Positions 1-4,019 of a DNA stretch of 5,391 nucleotides are shown here, piece by piece. Below the pieces are notes generated by a model. It had not been told where the DNA came from. It made no database searches and saw only the letters and a program-made list of their open reading frames with translations. Both the position numbers and the translations under genes were made by a program. Source of the DNA: Gemmatimonadota bacterium (lineage in GTDB: Bacteria > Gemmatimonadota > Gemmatimonadetes > Gemmatimonadales > GWC2-71-9); contig JAHEFN010000181.1 of the NCBI GenBank assembly GCA_024640185.1, positions 1 through 5,391 on the forward strand, in the 5' to 3' direction. The stretch's first letter is position 1. Each line of letters starts with the position of its first letter.

Positions 1-1
1 G

Positions 2-379
2 CTGTTGGAGGCTCCACCGGCAGAGACGCACCCGGTCGAACTCCCTCCCGACCGGGTCGCTGCCGCGGATAGCGCCCTCGCGGTCCTTCTCGGTGCACCG
101 GCCTTCTCTCGTGCCGAGCAGTGTGCGGAGGGTGGGGTCTGTGTCATCGGCCCCACGGGCGTGCCGACCACGCTGTCCACGACCGGCACCGCTCCGTTCC
201 GATGGGGCCGAGACTCGGTGGCCTGGTTCGATGGCGGGGTGATTCAGGTGAGGCCCCTTGGCCCCGGCCCGGTCCGCGAGGTCAGCTGGACCGATGCGCG
301 GGTGACCAACGCGCGGGAGGGGAGTTACGCGGAGACCGAAGGCAGCGAGCAGCGCACGGCGGACGGTGACCAGCCCTGA
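2..379 (+). CDS. 3' end of an unrecognised, possibly exported protein (partial)
   Basis: The frame is open from the left edge and ends at a TGA at 377-379, so this is most simply the last 126 codons of a longer gene. A TTG at 5 could be read as a start, but no ribosome binding site can be judged there. Codon use looks coding, with G-rich first and G/C-rich third positions. I do not recognise the family. The visible part is rich in short hydrophobic and glycine segments that look like beta strands. One is CAEGGVCVIG, with two cysteines six residues apart that could form a disulfide in an exported protein. Another, around APFRWGRDSVAWFDGG, resembles a blade of a beta-propeller. The last 25 or so residues are polar and probably disordered. 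The gene converges on the CBS-domain gene across a 181-bp spacer. Coding status is fairly likely; the function is unknown. Confidence 0.55.
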   Translation: MLEAPPAETHPVELPPDRVAAADSALAVLLGAPAFSRAEQCAEGGVCVIGPTGVPTTLSTTGTAPFRWGRDSVAWFDGGVIQVRPLGPGPVREVSWTDARVTNAREGSYAETEGSEQRTADGDQP

Positions 380-415
380 TCCAATGGCGCTGCGGAGAGC
401 GGCACCCTCGATGAG

Positions 416-487
416 CGAATGTCGGTTCTGAGCCGCGCGTCACTCGCCCACGCACGGAGAGACCGAGTGCGGCGAGTCCGACATTCG
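416..487. repeat. Nested inverted repeat between convergent genes, possible bidirectional terminator or structured RNA
   Basis: The outer arms CGAATGTCGG (416-425) and CCGACATTCG (478-487) are perfect 10-bp complements. Inside, ACTCGCC (442-448) pairs with GGCGAGT (471-477), and GCAC (452-455) pairs with GTGC (467-470). The whole 3' side, 467-487, is thus paired without a break, while the 5' side has a 16-nt and a 3-nt bulge. The element sits in the spacer between the stop of the left-edge gene and the stop of the CBS gene, where a terminator would serve both. No T-run follows on either strand, so it is not a textbook intrinsic terminator. Confidence 0.5.
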
Positions 488-498
488 TGAATCGAGTT

Positions 499-543
499 GG
501 TGCCGGCTCGGAGCAGCGCCGTTGGGTCAGGCACCTTGGCGCC
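499..543 (-). terminator. Weak terminator-like stem-loops after the CBS gene
   Basis: Read on the minus strand, 18 nt past the CBS stop codon, the transcript contains GGCGC-CAAG-GTGCC (one G-U pair), a compact GC-rich hairpin at about 543-530. An alternative longer pairing joins GGTGCC (535-530) to GGCACC (504-499). No U-tract follows either one. This may help end the CBS transcript, but the evidence is only the base pairing and the location. Confidence 0.25.
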
Positions 544-560
544 GGTCTCCGTCCTCCGTC

Positions 561-998
561 CTACTGCCTCACATAGAACACGAAGCTCTCGAGCTGCTGG
601 ATCGTCGACTCCTTGTCGCGCAACTCATGCGCCAGCAAGTCGCCGGTGGTGATCACCCCGCGAACCTTGCCGTCATCGACCACTGGCAGGTGGCGGATCC
701 GGCGCTCCGACATCAGTGACTCGCAGTCGTCGATCGTCGCGTCCGGCGTGCAGGTGACCAGGGCGGTGGTCATCACCTCGCTGAGCGGTGTTGCCGCGGG
801 ATCGAGTCGCTCTGCCACCACGCGGCGCATCAGGTCACGCTCGGTGAAGATCCCGGTGAGCTTGCCGCCGTCGACCACCAACACCGAGCCGGTGCCGCGG
901 TCGTTCATCATCGTCACCGCATCTTGGACCGTGGTGTCGGGAGGGCATTCGAGAACGCCGCCGTCCTTCCGGGAGAGGAGGTCGTGAACGGTCGCCAT
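561..998 (-). CDS. Tandem CBS-domain protein
   Basis: The product is 145 residues and consists almost entirely of two CBS domains, a Bateman module, at about residues 8-61 and 72-126. CBS1 has the pattern GTGSVLVVDGGKLTGIFTERDL (35-56). CBS2 repeats it as RIRHLPVVDDGKVRGVITTGDLL (100-122). Both end in the T-x-x-D turn that in this family often contacts the ribose of an adenosyl ligand. A short charged helix, ending LESFVFYVRQ, closes the protein. There is no signal peptide, membrane segment or attached enzyme domain, so it is probably a soluble sensor binding AMP, ATP, SAM or NAD-like ligands; the ligand cannot be told. The ATG at 998 is chosen because AGGA lies 7 nt upstream and the protein begins right at the domain. 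The frame stays open for 93 more codons upstream, but that part is low-complexity and runs into the neighbouring gene. It diverges from the serine hydrolase. Confidence 0.9.
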   Translation of the reverse strand: MATVHDLLSRKDGGVLECPPDTTVQDAVTMMNDRGTGSVLVVDGGKLTGIFTERDLMRRVVAERLDPAATPLSEVMTTALVTCTPDATIDDCESLMSERRIRHLPVVDDGKVRGVITTGDLLAHELRDKESTIQQLESFVFYVRQ

Positions 999-1005
999 GG
1001 TCAAG

Positions 1006-1009
1006 TCCT
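1006..1009 (-). promoter_or_regulatory. Ribosome binding site of the CBS gene
   Basis: On the minus strand AGGA precedes the ATG at 998 by 7 nt. This decides the start: it excludes the in-frame extension of 93 codons reaching back to 1277. Confidence 0.55.
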
Positions 1010-1026
1010 GTCTGGAGTGAGCCTTG

Positions 1027-1032
1027 AGTCTA
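1027..1032 (-). promoter_or_regulatory. Candidate -10 element of the CBS gene
   Basis: Minus-strand TAGACT lies 28 nt before the ATG at 998. This would give a leader of about 20 nt that still contains the AGGA ribosome binding site. No good -35 hexamer is seen 17 nt further upstream; the best is TGGCTC. It resembles the TAGATT before ftcD. Assigned by position and similarity only. Confidence 0.35.
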
Positions 1033-1042
1033 CCTCGTTGGC

Positions 1043-1083
1043 GAGCCGGGAGCCAGCGGTGGGTGAACCCGGCACGCCGGCTC
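1043..1083. repeat. Inverted repeat in the divergent promoter region
   Basis: GAGCCGG (1043-1049) and CCGGCTC (1077-1083) are perfect 7-bp complements. An overlapping alternative pairs GCCGGG (1045-1050) with CCCGGC (1068-1073). The dyad lies between the CBS gene and the serine hydrolase gene, upstream of both starts, where an operator or a leader hairpin could act. In DNA this GC-rich it could also be chance. Confidence 0.3.
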
Positions 1084-1119
1084 TCCCGTAGGACCATCAA
1101 TGCACCACCGACCCCGACT

Positions 1120-1123
1120 GGAG
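1120..1123 (+). promoter_or_regulatory. Ribosome binding site of the serine hydrolase gene
   Basis: GGAG ends 8 nt before the TTG at 1132. The nearby in-frame GTG at 1123 overlaps this motif and so cannot use it. The spacing, together with the signal peptide that begins right after, selects TTG 1132 over the in-frame TTG at 1024. Confidence 0.55.
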
Positions 1124-1131
1124 TGATCCCC

Positions 1132-2289
1132 TTGACCCTCCCCGGCACGCGGCTCGCGAGCCTCTGTTGTTTCGTCCTCGTCCTCGCCACGGCACCCCTC
1201 CCAGCCCAGTGGCCGACCGCCTCACCGGCCAGCGTCGGCCTCGATTCCACGATCCTCGCCGCCCTCGACGCTGACATGGCTCGGGGACAGTATGGCCTGG
1301 TTGATGGCTTCGCGGTGGTGAAGGACGGCAGGCTGGTCTGGTCTCGCCAGTGGCGCCGGAACTACGACTCGGTCTACCAGGCGCTGGCACCGCTGGACAC
1401 CGTCGATCACCAGTTCAATTACGACCATCCCGACTGGCATCCGTGGCACCAGCGCGGCGATCTCCACACCCTGCAGTCGGTGACCAAGAGCGTCACCTCC
1501 ATCCTGGTCGGCATCGCCATCGCCCGTGGCGAGATCGCCTCGGTCGACACCCCGATCATCACCTGGTTTGATACCACGGCGATGGCACACCTCGACGATC
1601 GCAAGCGGCGGATCACCCTCCGCGACGTCCTGACGATGACTCCGGGGATCGCCTGGAACGAGAATGTCCCCTACACCGACTCGACCAACTCGGCGATCCG
1701 CCTCGAGGCCAGCCGGGAGTGGGTCCGCTACGTCATCGACCTGCCGATGGCCAACGAACCCGGCACGGTGTGGGGGTACAACTCGGGTGCCTCCGTCCTG
1801 ATGGGCGCCATCGTGGCCAAGGCCACCGGACGGCCGGTGGCAGAGTACGCTCGTGAGCATCTCTTCGGCCCGCTCGGCATCACGGATTTCCATTGGAAGG
1901 CATCGCCGACCGGTGAGCAGGACACCGAGGGTGGCCTCTACCTCCGCACCGAGGATCTCGCCAAGATCGGTTGGCTCTACCTGAGCGGCGGCGAGTGGAA
2001 CGGTAGGCAGGTGGTGCCCCGGAGCTGGGTCGAGCAGTCGCTGGCAGCAAACCCGGTGGGGCCAGCCAATCCTCGGATCGGCTACGGCTTCCAGTGGTGG
2101 CTCTATCCCGACCTGGTCGAGCAGGGGCGAATGCTGCCGTCGGGATCGGGATACGGTGGTCAGTTTCCGATGCTCTTCCCGGGCGACTCGATGGTGGTGG
2201 TGGTCAACCAGTGGAACATCCGCGGTGCCCCGACAATGGGGCCGGTCGAGCTGGCCCGCCGTGTCCTGGCAGCGCGAAAGGCCGACTGA
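1132..2289 (+). CDS. Exported serine hydrolase, beta-lactamase/NylB-like
   Basis: The product is 385 residues from a TTG start backed by GGAG 8 nt upstream. Residues 1-25 form a signal peptide: an Arg at 7, a hydrophobic core LASLCCFVLVLATA, then APLPA before Q26, so the mature enzyme is probably periplasmic. The rest matches the beta-lactamase-related serine hydrolase family (PF00144). The nucleophile motif is S116-V-T-K119 in LQSVTKSVTS. The second motif, Y216-N-S, lies in VWGYNSGASVLMG. The third position is GYGGQ (340-344) instead of the K-T-G or H-x-G of true beta-lactamases and DD-peptidases. The S/K/Y spacing is close to that of 6-aminohexanoate-dimer hydrolase NylB (S112, K115, Y215), and GYGGQ is common in that esterase/amidase branch. 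The substrate cannot be deduced; esterase or amidase is likelier than antibiotic resistance. It is followed by an 80-bp gap and then ftcD, and shows no functional tie to histidine breakdown. Confidence 0.88.
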   Translation: MTLPGTRLASLCCFVLVLATAPLPAQWPTASPASVGLDSTILAALDADMARGQYGLVDGFAVVKDGRLVWSRQWRRNYDSVYQALAPLDTVDHQFNYDHPDWHPWHQRGDLHTLQSVTKSVTSILVGIAIARGEIASVDTPIITWFDTTAMAHLDDRKRRITLRDVLTMTPGIAWNENVPYTDSTNSAIRLEASREWVRYVIDLPMANEPGTVWGYNSGASVLMGAIVAKATGRPVAEYAREHLFGPLGITDFHWKASPTGEQDTEGGLYLRTEDLAKIGWLYLSGGEWNGRQVVPRSWVEQSLAANPVGPANPRIGYGFQWWLYPDLVEQGRMLPSGSGYGGQFPMLFPGDSMVVVVNQWNIRGAPTMGPVELARRVLAARKAD

Positions 2290-2303
2290 CGGAGCCACTC
2301 GGG

Positions 2304-2361
2304 GGCGGGGAATCGGAGGAGTAGATTGTTGGGTCAGCATCACACTCCCCGATTCCCTGCC
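2304..2361. repeat. Long inverted repeat just upstream of ftcD
   Basis: The left arm GGCGGGGAATCGGAGGAGT (2304-2322) is complementary to ACTCCCCGATTCCCTGCC (2344-2361), except for one unpaired A (2317) and one G-T pair (2307/2358, a wobble in RNA). The core GGGAATCGG/CCGATTCCC is a perfect 9-bp match, and the loop is 21 nt. The arms end 8 nt before the ftcD ATG. As DNA, the core half-sites lie about 41 bp apart centre to centre, close to four helical turns. It could be an operator for a hut regulator, a leader hairpin, or a terminator for the serine hydrolase; no T-tract follows, which argues against the last. Confidence 0.6.
2322..2327 (+). promoter_or_regulatory. Candidate -10 element for ftcD-hutU
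   Basis: TAGATT lies 42 nt before the ATG at 2370, partly in the loop of the 2304-2361 dyad. It resembles the TAGACT before the CBS gene. There is no convincing -35 at the expected distance, where the sequence is a G-run. If it is used, transcription would start near 2334 and give a leader of about 35 nt with no Shine-Dalgarno sequence. It is mutually exclusive with the short upstream frame described at 2329. Confidence 0.25.
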
Positions 2362-2379
2362 GGGTCGCCATGCGCCTGA
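2329..2379 (+). CDS. Possible short leader ORF overlapping the ftcD start
   Basis: A TTG at 2329 follows a perfect GGAGGAG (2315-2321) at 7-nt spacing and opens 16 codons, giving MGQHHTPRFPAGSPCA. The TGA at 2377-2379 overlaps the start of ftcD in another frame. It holds two adjacent His codons. ftcD itself has no good ribosome binding site, so re-initiation after this frame could load it. An in-frame TTG at 2326 is an alternative start with 4-nt spacing. The frame is short and partly embedded in the dyad, so it may be chance. Confidence 0.2.
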   Translation: MGQHHTPRFPAGSPCA

Positions 2380-4013
2380 TCGAATGCGTTCCCAACTTCT
2401 CCGAGGGTCGTGACCCCCGGATCATCAAGCAGATCACCGACCGGATCGAGGCCGTCGAAGGGGTCCGGCTCCTCAATGTCGATCCTGGCAAGGCCACCAA
2501 CCGGACCGTGGTGACCTTCGTCGGCGAGCCTGAACCGGTCTGTGAGGCCGCCTTCCAGGCGATCAAGCTGGCCGGCGAGCTGATCGACATGAGCCGCCAC
2601 TCCGGCGAGCACCCTCGGATGGGCGCCACCGACGTCTGTCCGCTGGTGCCGATCAGCGGCATCACCATGGCAGAGACGGCCGCATTCGCAAGCACCCTGG
2701 CCGAACGAGTCGGCACGGAGCTGGAGTTGCCGGTCTACCTCTACGAACAGGCCCAGCCCAATGCGGCGCGCCGGAACCTCGCCGTGATCCGGAAGGGCGA
2801 GTACGAGGCGCTCCCCGAGAAGGTAAAGAGCGCCGACCTCAAGCCGGACTTCGGCCCGGCCCGGTTCGATGCCAAGCGCGGTGCGACGGCGATCGGGGCG
2901 CGCGATTTCCTGGTGGCCTACAACATCAACCTCAACACCACCTCCACTCGCCGCGCCAACGCCATCGCCTTCGACGTGCGTGAGGGCGGTCGGAAGAGCG
3001 CCGGGCCGCAGGGCGAACCGGCCGGCCCCGGCACCCTCAAGGCGGTCAAGGGCATCGGCTGGTTCATCGAGGAGTACGGCATCGCCCAGGTATCGATGAA
3101 CCTCACCAACATTGCCGTGACCCCGGTGCATGTCGCCTTCGACGAATGCGTCCGTGCCGCGGCCGCACGCGGCGTCCGGGTGACCGGTTCGGAGTTGGTG
3201 GGGCTGGTGCCGCTCAGTTGCTTGGTCGACGCCGGGCGGTACTTCCTCGAGAAGCAGCAGCGCTCCACGGGTGTCTCCGAACGCGAGCTGGTGAAGATCG
3301 CCATCCGGTCGATGGGGCTCGATGAACTCACTCCCTTCGATCCCGACCAGCGGGTCATTGAGTACCTGCTCCGTGACCCTGCCGACTCCCGACTGGTCGA
3401 CATGACCGTGGCCGGATTCACCAACGAGACCGCCAGCGAGTCGGCTGCCCCCGGCGGCGGGTCGGTGGCTGCCACCCTCGGTGCCCTCGGCGCGGCACTC
3501 GGCACCATGGTCGCCAACCTCTCGAGCCACAAGCGCGGCTGGGACGATCGCTGGGAAGAGTTCTCGGCACATGCCGAGACCGGTCAACGACAGCTCAAGG
3601 AGCTGCTGCACCTGGTCGACGAAGACACCCGGTCGTTCGAGTGGGTGATGGCCGCCTTCGGGCTGCCGAAGGGCAGCGACGAGGAGAAGGCCGCTCGTAC
3701 GGCGGCGATCCGCGAGGCAAACCTCGGCGCCACCGAGGTGCCATTCCGCGTGATGGAGGTGTCGCTCACGGCAATGGACACGATCAAGGCGATGGCCGAG
3801 ATCGGCCAGCCGAGCAGCGTCTCCGACGCCGGCGTGGGTGCGCTCTGTGCCCGAAGCGCGGTGATGGGCGCCTACCTCAACGTGCGGATCAACGCGGCAC
3901 AGCTCAAGGGCGACGCCAGGGCGGCGGAACTTGTCGAGCAGGGGGCGGAGCTGCAGCGACGGGCCCAGGCACTCGAGGCGGAGATCCTGGGCATCGTGGA
4001 CGGGAGGATATAG
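2370..4013 (+). CDS. ftcD: Bifunctional glutamate formiminotransferase / formiminotetrahydrofolate cyclodeaminase
   Basis: The product is 547 residues, close to the 541 of the mammalian enzyme. It moves the formimino group of formiminoglutamate to tetrahydrofolate, then deaminates 5-formimino-THF to 5,10-methenyl-THF, in the cytoplasm. The transferase N-subdomain (about 1-178) begins with LIECVPNFSEGRD. It contains MSRHSGEHPRMGATDVCP (74-91), where H81 matches the catalytic His82 of the mammalian protein. The transferase C-subdomain runs to about 333, with VKGIGWFIEE and ELVGLVPL. The cyclodeaminase domain (about 343-547) has SAAPGGGSVAATLGALGAALG (358-378) and the acidic LVDEDTRSF (415-423). 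A Gly/Pro-rich stretch at about 206-222 is longer than in the mammalian sequence. The start follows family alignment; no clear Shine-Dalgarno precedes it. hutU follows after 6 bp. Confidence 0.96.
   Translation: MRLIECVPNFSEGRDPRIIKQITDRIEAVEGVRLLNVDPGKATNRTVVTFVGEPEPVCEAAFQAIKLAGELIDMSRHSGEHPRMGATDVCPLVPISGITMAETAAFASTLAERVGTELELPVYLYEQAQPNAARRNLAVIRKGEYEALPEKVKSADLKPDFGPARFDAKRGATAIGARDFLVAYNINLNTTSTRRANAIAFDVREGGRKSAGPQGEPAGPGTLKAVKGIGWFIEEYGIAQVSMNLTNIAVTPVHVAFDECVRAAAARGVRVTGSELVGLVPLSCLVDAGRYFLEKQQRSTGVSERELVKIAIRSMGLDELTPFDPDQRVIEYLLRDPADSRLVDMTVAGFTNETASESAAPGGGSVAATLGALGAALGTMVANLSSHKRGWDDRWEEFSAHAETGQRQLKELLHLVDEDTRSFEWVMAAFGLPKGSDEEKAARTAAIREANLGATEVPFRVMEVSLTAMDTIKAMAEIGQPSSVSDAGVGALCARSAVMGAYLNVRINAAQLKGDARAAELVEQGAELQRRAQALEAEILGIVDGRI
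4003..4007 (+). promoter_or_regulatory. Ribosome binding site of hutU within the end of ftcD
   Basis: GGAGG in the last codons of ftcD precedes the hutU ATG at 4020 by 12 nt, longer than the usual 5-9. The ftcD stop codon lies between it and the ATG, so translational coupling is plausible. A nearer purine-rich site is not seen. Confidence 0.45.
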
Positions 4014-4019
4014 CCACTC

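Noticed and set aside
547..560. Two tandem copies of CTCCGTC after the CBS gene
   Set aside because: Only two 7-bp copies; too short to call a repeat element or to suggest a function.
1024..1131. An upstream TTG start for the serine hydrolase, adding 36 residues
   Set aside because: It would put a basic 36-residue segment before a clear signal peptide; the GGAG at 1120-1123 fits the TTG at 1132.
999..1277. A 93-residue N-terminal extension of the CBS protein
   Set aside because: The extra part is Arg/Gly-rich without a fold, overlaps the start of the divergent hydrolase gene, and lacks the AGGA site that precedes the ATG at 998.
1222..2343. A 373-codon open frame on the minus strand opposite the serine hydrolase
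   Set aside because: Antisense shadow of a gene with a signal peptide and catalytic motifs; its translation is rich in His, Asp, Gly and Pro and shows no recognisable fold.
2290..2369. Intrinsic terminator of the serine hydrolase formed by the 2304-2361 hairpin
   Set aside because: The stem is strong but is followed by GGGTCGCC and the ftcD ATG, not by a T-tract, so termination is less likely than a regulatory role. It is not fully excluded.
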